Below, piece by piece: positions 26,951-39,723 of a stretch of DNA of 64,000 nt; positions within the stretch are counted from its first letter, which is position 1, and every line of letters starts with the position of its first letter. The stretch lies in contig NW_027480429.1 in the NCBI RefSeq assembly GCF_051401765.1, forward strand, positions 12,962,157-13,026,156. The letters are read 5' to 3'. The position numbers and the translations under genes are program-made. Origin of the DNA: Calliopsis andreniformis. Lineage: Eukaryota > Arthropoda > Insecta > Hymenoptera > Andrenidae. A model generated the notes under the pieces. That model ran no database searches, was not told where the DNA came from, and was given only the letters and a program-made list of their open reading frames with translations.

Positions 26951-29900
26951 AGGGCGTTGTTCCATCAAATCGAATAGTTAGGGCCTAAGAAGTGAACGCC
27001 AGAAGCATATAATACAATATAAATACAACAGTTTTACCATCATATAAAACGGATAATTGCAACCAGGATGAAAGTTATGGTCATTTCTACTTTCCGGGCA
27101 ACCTAGGCTTCACCCTAGGGCGCTGCTCCAACAGATTGATTAGTTAGGGCCTTAGAAGTCAATGCCCGAAGCATAAAGTGCAATAAAAGTACAACAGTTC
27201 TTCCATCATATAACAGGAATAATTGCAACCAGTGTGAAAGTAATGGACATTTCCATGTTCCCGGCAACCTAGGCTTCACTCTAGGGCGTTGCTCCACCTG
27301 ATCGAATAGTTATTGCCTTAGAAGTCAACGCCCGAAGCATAAAATACAAAATAAATAAAACAGTTTTTCCATTGTGTGAAACGAATAATTGCAACCAGTA
27401 TGAAACTTATGGTCTTTTCCACTTTCCGAGCAACCTAGGCTTGACCCTAGGGCGTTGCTCCAACAGATTGAATAGTTAGGGCCTTAGAAGTCAACGCCCG
27501 AAGCATAAAATACGATATAAATACAACAGCTTTTCCATCGTATAAAACGGATAATTGCAACCAGTGTGAAAGTAATGGTCATTTCTACGTTCCGAGCAAC
27601 CTAGGCGTCACTCTAGGGCGTTGCTCCACCAGATCGAATGGCTAGGGACTTAGAATTCATCTCTAAAAGCATAAAATACAATTAAAATACAACAGTTTTT
27701 CCATCGTATAACAGGAATAATTGCAACCAGTGTGAAAGTAATGGTCATTTCTACGTTCCGGGCAACGTAGGTTTCACTCTAGGGCGTTGATCCGCCAGAG
27801 GGAATAGTTAGGGCCTAAGGAGTCAACTCCAGAAGCATAAAATACAATATAAATACAACAGTTTTTCAATCGTATAACACGAATAATTGCAACCAGTGTG
27901 AAAGTTATGGTCATTTCTACGTTCCGGGCAACCTAGGTTTTACTCTAGGGCGTCGCTCCAATAGGTCGAATAGCTAGGGACTTAGAATTCAAAGACAGAA
28001 GGATAAAATACAATATATGTACAACAGTTTTTTCATCGTATAAAATGAATACTTGCAAACATTGTGAAAGTTATGGTCATTTCTACGTTCCAGGCAACCT
28101 AGGCTTCACCCTAGGGCGTTGTTCCACCAGATCGAATAGGTAGGGCCTAAGAAGTCAACGCCATAAGAATAAAATACAATATAAATATAACAGTTTTTCC
28201 ATCGTATAAAACGAATAATAGCAACCAGTGTGAAAGTTATGGTCATTTCTACGTTCCGGGCGACCTAGTCTTCAGTCTGGGGCGTTGTTCCACCAGATCG
28301 AATAGCTAGGGCCTAAGAAGTCAACGCCAGAAGCATAAAATACAATATAAATATAACAGTTTTTCCATCGTATAAAACGAATAATAGCAACCAGTGTGAA
28401 AGTTATGATCATTTCAACGTTCCGGGCTTCCTAGGCTTCACTCTATGGCGTTGCTCCACCACATCGAATAGCTACGGCCTTAGAAGTCAACGCCTGAAGC
28501 ATAAAATGCAATAAAAATACAACAGTTTTTTCACCGTATAACAGGAATAATTGCAACAAGCGTGAAGGTAATGGTCATTTCTGCGTTCCGGGCAACCTAG
28601 GCTTCACCCTAGGGCGTTGTTCCACCAAATCGAATAGTTAGGGCCTAAGAAGTGAACGCCAGAAGCATAAAATACAACATAAATACAACAGTTTTTCCAT
28701 CGTATAAAACGAATAATAGCAACCAGTGTGAAGGTTATGGTCATTTCAACGTTCCGGGCAATCTAGGCTTCACTCTAGGGTGTTGCTACACCAGATCAAT
28801 CAGTTAGGGCCTTAGAAGTCAACGCCCGAAGCATAAAATACATAATAAATAGAACAGTTTTTCCATTGTATAAAACGAATAATTGCTACCAGTGTAAAAG
28901 TTATGGTCATTTCTACGTTCCGGGTAACCTAGGCTTCACTCTAGGGCGTTGATCCACCAGATCGAATGGTTAGGGCCTTAGAAGTCCACGCCAGAAGCAT
29001 AAAATACGATAAAGATGCAACAGTTTTTCCATCGTATAAAACGAATAATTGCAACCAGTGTGAAATTTATGGTCATTCCTACATTCCGAGCAACCTAGAC
29101 TTCACTCTAGAGCGTTTCTCCACCAGATCGAATAGTTAGGTCCTTAGAAGTCAACACCAGAAGCATAAAATACGATATAAATACAACAGTTTGTCCATCG
29201 TAGAACAGGAATATTTGCAACCAGTGCGAAAGTTATGGTCATTTCTGCGTTCCGGGCAACCTAGGCTTCACTCTAGGGCGTTGCTCCACCAGATTCAACA
29301 GCTAGGGCCATAGAAGTCAACGGCCGAAGCATAAAATACAAAATAAATAGTACAGTTTTTGCATCGTATAAAACGAATAATTGCTACCAGTGTGGAAGTT
29401 ATGGTCATTTCCACGTTCTGGGCAGCCTAGGCTTCACTCTAGGGCGTTGCTCCACCAGATGGAATAGTTAGGGCCTTAGAAGTCAACGCCAGATGCATAA
29501 AATACGATAAAGATGCAACAGCTTTTCCATCGTATGACAGGAATAATTGCAACCAGTTTGAAAGTGATGGTCATTTCTACGTTCCGGGCAACCTAGGCTT
29601 CACTCTAGGGCGTTGTTCCACCAGATCGAACAGTTAGGCCCTAAGAAGTCAACGCCAGAAGCATAAAATACAATATAAATATAACGGTTTTTCCATCGTA
29701 TAAAACGAATGATAGCAACCAGTGTGAAAGTTATGGTCATTTCTACGTTCCGGGCAACCTAGGCTTCACTCTAGGGCGTTGCTCCACCAGATTGAATAGT
29801 TAGGGCCTTAGAAGTCGACGCCCGAAGCATAAAATACGATATAAATACAACAGCTTTTCCATCGTATAAAACGGATAATTGCAACCAGTGTGAAAGTAAT

Positions 29901-32900
29901 GGTCATTTCTACGTTCCGAACAACCTAGGCGTCACTCTAGGGCGTTGCTCCACCAGATCGAATAGCTAGGGACTTAGAATTCATCTCTAAAAGCATAAAA
30001 TACAATTAAAATACAACAGTTTTTCCATCGTATAACAGGAATAATTGCAACCAGTGTGAAAGTAATGGTCATTTCTACGTTCCGGGCAACGTAGGTTTCA
30101 CTCTAGGGCGTTGATCCGCCAGAGGGAATAGTTAGGGCCTAAGGAGTCAACTCCAGAAGCATAAAATACAATATAAATACAACAGTTTTTCAATGGTATA
30201 AAACGAATAATTGCAACCAGTGTGAAAGTTATGGTCATTTCTACGTTCCGGGCAACCTAGGTTTTACTCTAGGGCGTCGCTCCAATAGGTCGAATAGCTA
30301 GGGACTTAGAATTCATCGCCAGAAGGATAAAATACAATATATGTACAACAGTTTTTTCATCGTATAAAATGAATACTTGCAAACATTGTGAAAGTTATGG
30401 TCATTTCTACGTTCCAGGCAACCTAGGCTTCACCCTAGGGCGTTGTTCCACCAGATCGAATAGGTAGGGCCTAAGAAGTCAACGCCATAAGAATAAAATA
30501 CAATATAAATATAACAGTTTTTCCATCGTATAAAACGAATAATAGCAACCAGTGTGAAAGTTATGGTCATTTCTACGTTCCGGGCGACCTAGTCTTCAGT
30601 CTGGGGCATTGTTCCACCAGATCGAATAGTTAGGGCCTAAGAAGTCAACGCCAGAAGCATAAAATACAATATAAATATAACAGTTTTTCCATCGTATAAA
30701 ACGAATAATAGCAACCAGTGTGAAAGTTATGGTCATTTCAACGTTCCGGGCTTCCTAGGCTTCACTCTATGGCGTTGCTCCACCACATCGAATAGCTACG
30801 GCCTTAGAAGTCAACGCCTGAAGCATAAAATGCAATAAAAATACAACAGTTTTTTCACCGTATAACAGGAATAATTGCAACAAGCGTGAAGGTAATGGTC
30901 ATTTCTGCGTTCCGGGCAACCTAGGCTTCACCCTAGGGCGTTGTTCCACCAAATCGAATAGTTAGGGCCTAAGAAGTGAACGCCAGAAGCATAAAATACA
31001 ACATAAATACAACAGTTTTTCCATCATATAAAACGAATAATTGCAACCAGGATGAAAGTTATGGTCATTTCTACTTTCCGGGCAACCTAGGCTTCACCCT
31101 AGGGCGCTGCTCCAACAGATTGATTAGTTAGGGCCTTAGAAGTCAATGCCCGAAGCATAAAGTGCAATAAAAGTACAACAGTTCTTCCATCATATAACAG
31201 GAATAATTGCAACCAGTGTGAAAGTAATGGTCATTTCCATGTTCCGGGCAACCTAGGCTTCACTCTAGGGCGTTGCTCCACCAGATCGAATAGTTAGGAC
31301 CTTAGAATTCAACGCCAGAAGCATAAAATACAATATAAATATAACAGTTTTTCCATCGTATAAAACGAATAATAGCAACCAGTGTGAAGGTTATGGTCAT
31401 TTCATCGTTCCGGGCAATCTAGGCTTCACTCTAGGGCGCTGCTCCACCAGATCAATCAGTTAGGGCCTTAGAAGTCAACGTCCGAAGCATAAAATACAAA
31501 ATAAATAGAACTGTTTTTCCATTGTATAAAACGAATAATTGCTACCAGTGTAAAAGTTATGGACATTTCTACGTTCCGGGTAACCTAGGCATCACTGTAG
31601 GGCGTTGCTCCACCAGATCGAATAGTTAGGGCCTTAGAAGTCCACGCCAGAAGCATAAAATACGATAAAGATGCAACAGTTTTTCCATCGTATAAAACGA
31701 ATAATTGCAACCAGTGTGAAATTTATGGTCATTCCTACATTCCGAGCAACCTAGACTTCACTCTAGAGCGTTTCTCCACCAGATCGAATAGTTAGGTCCT
31801 TAGAAGTCAACGCCAGAAGCATAAAATACGATATAAATACAACAGTTTGTCCATCGTAGAAAAGGAATATTTGCAACCAGTGCGAAAGTTATTGTCATTT
31901 CTGCGTTTCGGGCAACCTAGGCTTCACTCTAGGGCGTTGCTCCACCAGATTCAACAGTTAGGGCCTTAGAAGTCAACGCCCGAAGCATAAAATACAAAAT
32001 AAATAGTACAGTTTTTGCATCGTATAAAACGAATAATTGCTACCAGTTTGGAAGTTATGGTCATTTCCACGTTGCGGGCAGCCTAGGCTTCACTCTAGGG
32101 CGTTGCTCCACCAGATGGAATAGTTAGGGCCTTAGAAGTCAACGCCCGAAGCATAAAATACAAAATAATTAAAACAGTTTTTCCATTGTATGAAACGAAT
32201 AATTGCAACCCGTATGAAACTTATGGCCTTTTCCACTTTCCGAGCAACCTAGGCTTCACCCTAGGGCGTTGCTCCAACAGATTGAATAGTTAGGGCCTTA
32301 GAAGTCAACGCCCGAAGCATAAAATACGATATAAATACAACAGCTTTTCCATCGTATAAAACGGATAATTGCAACCAGTGTGAAAGTAATGGTCATTTCT
32401 ACGTTCCGAGCAACCTAGGCGTCACTCTAGGGCGTTGCTCCACCAGATCGAATAGCTAGGGACTTAGAATTCATCTCTAAAAGCATAAAATACAATTAAA
32501 ATACAACAGTTTTTCTATCGTATAACAGGAATAATTGCAACCAGTGTGAAAGTAATGGTCATTTCTACGTTCCGGGCAACGTAGGTTTCACTCTAGGGCG
32601 TTGATCCGCCAGAGGGAATAGTTAGGGCCTAAGGAGTCAACTCCAGAAGCATAAAATACAATATAAATACAACAGTTTTTCAATCGTATTAAACGAATAA
32701 TTGCAACCAGTGTGAAAGTTATGGTCATTTCTACGTTCCGGGCAACCTAGGTTTCACTCTGGGGCGTCGCTCCAATAAGTCGAATAGCTAGGGACTTAGA
32801 ATTCAACGCCAGAAGGATAAAATACAATATATGTACAACAGTTTTTTCATCGTATAAAATGAATACTTGCAAACATTGTGAAAGTTATGGTCATTTCTAC

Positions 32901-33025
32901 GTTCCAGGCAACCTAGGCTTCACACTAGGGCGTTGTTCCACCAGATCGAATAGGTAGGGCCTAAGAAGTCAACGCCATAAGAATAAAATACAATATAAAT
33001 ATAACAGTTTTTCCATCGTATAAAA
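26950..33025. repeat. Left-domain monomers between the two large HORs
   Basis: Satellite throughout; no other sequence seen. About 27.3-28.2 kb repeats 11.04-11.97 kb at an offset of 16,264 bp. About 28.25-28.7 kb and 30.57-31.05 kb share CGACCTAGTCTTCAG and GGGCTTCCTAGGC monomers with 13.65-14.1 kb. About 31.70-32.57 kb repeats 4.31-5.18 kb. The stretch is a mosaic of pieces found elsewhere in the left domain. Confidence 0.75.
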
Positions 33026-35685
33026 CGAATAATAGCAACCAGTGTGAAAGTTATGGTCATTTCAACGTTCCGGGCAACCTAGGCCTCACTCTAGGGCGTT
33101 GTTCCACCAGATCGAACAGTTAGGCCCTAAGAAGTCAACGCCAGAAGCATAAAATACAATATAAATATAACAGTTTTTCCATCGTATAAAACGAATGATA
33201 GCAACCAGTGTGAAAGTTATGGTCATTTCTACGTTCCGGGCAACCTAGGCTTCACTCTAGGGCGTTGCTCCACCAGATCGAATAGTTATTGCCTTAGAAG
33301 TCAACGCCCGAAGCATAAAATACGATATAAATACAACAGCTTTTCCATCGTATAAAACGGATAATTGCAACCAGTGTGAAAGTAATGGTCATTTCTACGT
33401 TTCGAGCAACCTAGGCGTCACTCTAGGGCGTTGCTCCACCAGATCGAATAGCTAGGGACTTAGAATTCATCTCTAAAAGCATAAAATACAATTAAAATAC
33501 AACAGTTTTTCCATCGTATAACAGGAATAATTGCAACCAGTGTGAAAGTAATGGTCATTTCTACGTTCCGGGCAACGTAGGTTTCACTCTAGGGCGTTGA
33601 TCCGCCAGAGGGAATAGTTAGGGCCTAAGGAGTCAACTCCAGAAGCATAAAATACAATATAAATACAACAGTTTTTCAATCGTATAAAACGAATAATTGC
33701 AACCAGTGTGAAAGTTATGGTCATTTCTACGTTCCGGGCAACCTAGGTTTTACTCTAGGGCGTCGCTCCAATAGGTCGAATAGCTAGGGACTTAGAATTC
33801 AACGCCACAAGGATAAAATACAATATATGTACAACAGTTTTTTCATCGTATAAAATGAATACTTGCAAACATTGTGAAAGTTATGGTCATTTCTACGTTC
33901 CAGGCAACCTAGGCTTCACCCTAGGGCGTTGTTCCACCAGATCGAATAGGTAGGGCCTAAGAAGTCAACGCCATAAGAATAAAATACAATATAGATATAA
34001 CAGTTTTTCCATCGTATAAAACGAATAATAGCAACCAGTGTGAAAGTTATGGTCATTTCAACGTTCCGGGCAACCTAGGCTTCACTCTAGGGCGTTGTTC
34101 CACCAGATCGAACAGTTAGGCCCTAAGAAGTCAACGCCAGAAGCATAAAATACAATATAAATATAACAGTTTTTCCATCGTATAAAACGAATGATAGCAA
34201 CCAGCGTGAAAGTTATGGTCATTTCTACGTTCCGGGCAACCTAGGCTTCACTCTAGGGCGTTGCTCCACCAGATCGAATAGTTATTGCCTTAGAAGTCAA
34301 CGCCCGAAGCATAAAATACAAAATAAATAAAACAGTTTTTCCATTGTATGAAACGAATAATTGCAACCAGTATGAAACTTATGGTCTTTTCCACTTTCCG
34401 AGCAACCTAGGCTTCACCCTAGGGCGTTGCTCCAACAGATTGAATAGTTAGGGCCTTAGAAGTCAACGCCCGAAGCAAAAAATACGATATAAATACAACA
34501 GCTTTTCCATCGTATAAAACGGATAATTGCAACCAGTGTGAAAGTAATGGTTATTTCTACTTCCCGGGCAACCTAGGCTTCAATCTAGGGCACTGCTCCA
34601 CCAGATAGAATAGCTAGGGACTTAGAATTCAACGCCAGAAGAATAAAATACAATATAAGTACAACAGTTTTTCCATTGTATAAAGTGAATAATTGCAAAC
34701 AGTGTGAAAGTAATGGTCATTTCTACGTTCGGTGCAACCTAGACGTCACTCTAGGGCGTTGCTCCGCCACCGCTAATAGCAACGGCATTAGAAGTCAACG
34801 CCAGAAGCATAAAATACAATAAAAGAGCAACAGTTTTTCCATCGTATAGCATGACTAATTGCAAACAGTGCGAAAGTAATGATCATTTCGACGTTTCGGG
34901 CATCCTAGGCTAAACTCTGAGGCGTTCCTCCACCAGATCGAAGAGTTAGGGCCTTAGAAGTCAACGCCATAAGCATAAACTACAAAATAAATACAAAAAT
35001 CTTTCCATCGTATAAAACATATAATTGCCACCAGTGTGAAAGTTATGGTCATTTCTACGTTCCGGGCAACCTAGGCTTCACCCTAGGGCGTTGTTCCACC
35101 AGATGGAATAGTTAGGGCCTTAGGAGTCAACGCCAGAAGCATAAAATACGATATAAATACTACAGCTTTTCCATCGTATAAAACGAATAATTGCCACCAG
35201 TGTGAAGGTTTTGGTCATTTCTACGTTCCGCGCAACCTAGGCTTCACTCTAGGGCGTTGCTACACCAGATCGAATGGTTAGGGCCTAAGAAGTCAACACC
35301 AGAAGCATAAAATACAATAAAGATGCAACAGTTTTTCCATCGTATAACAGGAATAATTGCAACCAGTGTGAAGGTAATGGTCATTTCTACGTTCCGGGCA
35401 ACCAAGGCTTCATTCTGGGGCGTTGTTCCACCAGATCGAATGGTTAGTGCCTAAGAAGCCAACGCCAGAAGCATAAATTACAATATAAGTACAACAGCTT
35501 TTCCATCATATGTAATGTATATATGCAATCAGTGTGGAAGTAATGGTTATTTCTACGTTCCGGGCAACCTAGGCTTCACACTAGGGTGTTGCTCCACCAG
35601 ATGGAATAGCTAGGGAGTTAGAATTCAATGCCAGAAGCATAAAATGCAATATAAATATAACAGCTTTTCCATCGTATAAAACGAA
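33026..35685. repeat. 2,656-bp higher-order repeat unit, copy A (16 monomers)
   Basis: AGGCCTCACT lies at 33081 and 35737, and TTCGAGCAAC at 33401 and 36057; both offsets are exactly 2,656 bp, sixteen units. The unit runs from left-type monomers (33.03-34.55 kb) into right-type monomers (34.55-35.69 kb), so the domain junction sits inside it. Private markers shared by both copies are ATATAGATATAACAG, CCAGCGTGAAAG, GAAGCAAAAAATACG and TTCGGTGCAACC. Confidence 0.9.
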
Positions 35686-38341
35686 TAATAGCAACCAGTG
35701 TGAAAGTTATGGTCATTTCAACGTTCCGGGCAACCTAGGCCTCACTCTAGGGCGTTGTTCCACCAGATCGAACAGTTAGGCCCTAAGAAGTCAACGCCAG
35801 AAGCATAAAATACAATATAAATATAACAGTTTTTCCATCGTATAAAACGAATGATAGCAACCAGTGTGAAAGTTATGGTCATTTCTACGTTCCGGGCAAC
35901 CTAGGCTTCACTCTAGGGCGTTGCTCCACCAGATCGAATAGTTATTGCCTTAGAAGTCAACGCCCGAAGCATAAAATACGATATAAATACAACAGCTTTT
36001 CCATCGTATAAAACGGATAATTGCAACCAGTGTGAAAGTAATGGTCATTTCTACGTTTCGAGCAACCTAGGCGTCACTCTAGGGCGTTGCTCCACCAGAT
36101 CGAATAGCTAGGGACTTAGAATTCATCTCTAAAAGCATAAAATACAATTAAAATACAACAGTTTTTCCATCGTATAACAGGAATAATTGCAACCAGTGTG
36201 AAAGTAATGGTCATTTCTACGTTCCGGGCAACGTAGGTTTCACTCTAGGGCGTTGATCCGCCAGAGGGAATAGTTAGGGCCTAAGGAGTCAACTCCAGAA
36301 GCATAAAATACAATATAAATACAACAGTTTTTCAATCGTATAAAACGAATAATTGCAACCAGTGTGAAAGTTATGGTCATTTCTACGTTCCGGGCAACCT
36401 AGGTTTTACTCTAGGGCGTCGCTCCAATAGGTCGAATAGCTAGGGACTTAGAATTCAACGCCACAAGGATAAAATACAATATATGTACAACAGTTTTTTC
36501 ATCGTATAAAATGAATACTTGCAAACATTGTGAAAGTTATGGTCATTTCTACGTTCCAGGCAACCTAGGCTTCACCCTAGGGCGTTGTTCCACCAGATCG
36601 AATAGGTAGGGCCTAAGAAGTCAACGCCATAAGAATAAAATACAATATAGATATAACAGTTTTTCCATCGTATAAAACGAATAATAGCAACCAGTGTGAA
36701 AGTTATGGTCATTTCAACGTTCCGGGCAACCTAGGCTTCACTCTAGGGCGTTGTTCCACCAGATCGAACAGTTAGGCCCTAAGAAGTCAACGCCAGAAGC
36801 ATAAAATACAATATAAATATAACAGTTTTTCCATCGTATAAAACGAATGATAGCAACCAGCGTGAAAGTTATGGTCATTTCTACGTTCCGGGCAACCTAG
36901 GCTTCACTCTAGGGCGTTGCTCCACCAGATCGAATAGTTATTGCCTTAGAAGTCAACGCCCGAAGCATAAAATACAAAATAAATAAAACAGTTTTTCCAT
37001 TGTATGAAACGAATAATTGCAACCAGTATGAAACTTATGGTCTTTTCCACTTTCCGAGCAACCTAGGCTTCACCCTAGGGCGTTGCTCCAACAGATTGAA
37101 TAGTTAGGGCCTTAGAAGTCAACGCCCGAAGCAAAAAATACGATATAAATACAACAGCTTTTCCATCGTATAAAACGGATAATTGCAACCAGTGTGAAAG
37201 TAATGGTTATTTCTACTTCCCGGGCAACCTAGGCTTCAATCTAGGGCACTGCTCCACCAGATAGAATAGCTAGGGACTTAGAATTCAACGCCAGAAGAAT
37301 AAAATACAATATAAGTACAACAGTTTTTCCATTGTATAAAGTGAATAATTGCAAACAGTGTGAAAGTAATGGTCATTTTTACGTTCGGTGCAACCTAGAC
37401 GTCACTCTAGGGCGTTGCTCCGCCACCGCTAATAGCAACGGCATTAGAAGTCAACGCCAGAAGCATAAAATACAATAAAAGAGCAACAGTTTTTCCATCG
37501 TATAGCATGACTAATTGCAAACAGTGCGAAAGTAATGATCATTTCGACGTTTCGGGCATCCTAGGCTAAACTCTGAGGCGTTCCTCCACCAGATCGAAGA
37601 GTTAGGGCCTTAGAAGTCAACGCCATAAGCATAAACTACAAAATAAATACAAAAATCTTTCCATCGTATAAAACATATAATTGCCACCAGTGTGAAAGTT
37701 ATGGTCATTTCTACGTTCCGGGCAACCTAGGCTTCACCCTAGGGCGTTGTTCCACCAGATGGAATAGTTAGGGCCTTAGGAGTCAACGCCAGAAGCATAA
37801 AATACGATATAAATACTACAGCTTTTCCATCGTATAAAACGAATAATTGCCACCAGTGTGAAGGTTTTGGTCATTTCTACGTTCCGCGCAACCTAGGCTT
37901 CACTCTAGGGCGTTGCTACACCAGATCGAATGGTTAGGGCCTAAGAAGTCAACACCAGAAGCATAAAATACAATAAAGATGCAACAGTTTTTCCATCGTA
38001 TAACAGGAATAATTGCAACCAGTGTGAAGGTAATGGTCATTTCTACGTTCCGGGCAACCAAGGCTTCATTCTGGGGCGTTGTTCCACCAGATCGAATGGT
38101 TAGTGCCTAAGAAGCCAACGCCAGAAGCATAAATTACAATATAAGTACAACAGCTTTTCCATCATATGTAATGTATATATTTAATCAGTGTGGAAGTAAT
38201 GGTTATTTCTACGTTCCGGGCAACCTAGGCTTCACACTAGGGTGTTGCTCCACCAGATGGAATAGCTAGGGAGTTAGAATTCAATGCCAGAAGCATAAAA
38301 TGCAATATAAATATAACAGCTTTTCCATCGTATAAAACGAA
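34551..38341. repeat. Transition zone between the two satellite domains, itself duplicated
   Basis: Right-type monomers begin at about 34.55 kb (ACTTCCCGGGCAACC, then ACCGCTAATAGCAACGG and ATCATATGTAATGTATAT). Left-type monomers return at about 35.69 kb, including ATTCATCTCTAAA near 36121. The switch to right-type then recurs at about 37.21 kb. The alternation follows from the 2,656-bp duplication that spans the original junction. Confidence 0.8.
35686..38341. repeat. 2,656-bp higher-order repeat unit, copy B
   Basis: Tandem repeat of copy A. I noticed only about three substitutions: CATTTTTACG near 37375 where copy A has CATTTCTACG near 34719, and ATATATTTAATC near 38177 where copy A has ATATATGCAATC near 35521. 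The copy ends where the sequence continues into ACTTCCCGGGCAACC instead of CAACGTTCCGGGC, near 38.34 kb. Confidence 0.9.
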
Positions 38342-39723
38342 TAATAGCAACCAGTGTGAAAGTTATGGTCATTTCTACTTCCCGGGCAACCTAGGCTTCA
38401 CTCTAGGGCGTTGCTCCAGCAGATCAAATAGTTAGGGCCTTAGCAGTCAGCGCCCGAAGCATAAAATGCAAAACAAATACAACAGTTTTTCCATCGTTTA
38501 AAATGAATAATTGCAGACATTGTGAAAGTAATGGTCATTTCTACGTTCCGGTCAACCTAGGCGTCACTCTAGGGCGTTGCTCCACCACATCTAATAGCTA
38601 CGGCCTTAGAAGTCAACGCCAGAGGAATAAAATACAATATAAGTACAACAGCTTTTCCATCGTACAAAATGCGTAATAGCAAACAGTGTGAAAGTTATGG
38701 TCATTTCTACGTTCCGGTCAACATAGGCTTCACTCTAGGACGTTGCTCCACCAGATCGAATAGTTAGGGCCTATGAAGTCAACGCCAGAAGCATAAAAGG
38801 CAATAAAGGTGCAACAGTTTTTCCATCGTGTAACAGGAATAATTGCAACCAGTGTGAAAGTTATGGTCATTTCTACTTCCCGGGCAACCTAGGCTTCACC
38901 CTAGGGCGTTGCTCCACCAGATCGAATGGTTAGGGCCTAAGAAGCCAACGCCAGAAGCATAAATTACAATATAAGTACAACAGCTTTTCCATCATATGTA
39001 ATGTATATATGCAATCAGTGTGGAAGTAATGGTTATTTCTACGTTCCGGGCAACCTAGGCTTCACACTAGGGTGTTGCTCCACCAGATGGAATAGCTAGG
39101 GAGTTAGAGTTCAATGCCAGAAGCATAAAATGCAATATAAATATAACAGCTTTTCCATCGTATAAAACGAATAATAGCAACCAGTGTGAAAGTTATGGTC
39201 ATTTCTACTTCCCGGGCAACCTAGGCTTCACTCTAGGGCGTTGCTCCAGCAGATCAAATAGTTAGGGCCTTAGCAGTCAGCGCCCGAAGCATAAAATGCA
39301 AAACAAATACAACAGTTTTTCCATCGTTTAAAATGAATAATTGCAGACATTGTGAAAGTAATGGTCATTTCTACGTTCCGGTCAACCTATGCGACACTCT
39401 AGGGCGTTGCTCCACCACATCTAATAGCTACGGCCTTAGAAGTCAACGCCAGAGGAATAAAATACAATATAAGTACAACAGCTTTTCCATCGTACAAAAT
39501 GCGTAATAGCAAACAGTGTGAAAGTTATGGTCATTTCTACGTTCCGGTCAACATAGGCTTCACTCTAGGACGTTGCTCCACCAGATCGAATAGTTAGGGC
39601 CTATGAAGTCAACGCCAGAAGCATAAAAGGCAATAAAGGTGCAACAGTTTTTCCATCGTGTAACAGGAATAATTGCAACCAGTGTGAAAGTTATGGTCAT
39701 TTCTACTTCCCGGGCAACCTAGG
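38085..39723. repeat. Five-monomer (830-bp) tandem duplication
   Basis: About 38085-38893 matches 38915-39723; ATCATATGTAATGTATATAT is at 38161 and 38991, an offset of 830 bp or five units. The copies differ at a few positions, such as CCTATGCGACACTC near 39389 against CCTAGGCGTCACTC. The first copy overlaps the end of the 2,656-bp unit, so this duplication used that unit's terminal monomers as substrate. Confidence 0.85.

Larger units (their letters stand above)
1..34550. repeat. Left satellite domain (subtype set A)
   Basis: Besides ordinary monomers, this part uses subtypes not seen in the right part: units with ATTCATCTCTAAA (first near 1764, then near 3922, 5083, 7076, 8072, 9233 and onward about every 1-2.5 kb), units with GTTGATCCGCC or GTTGATCCTCC, units with GTCGCTCCAATAGG, and units with GATCGAACAGTTAGGCCC. 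These follow one another in a recurring order, the sign of a higher-order repeat with variable monomer number. No unique sequence and no gene was seen anywhere in it. Confidence 0.85.
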
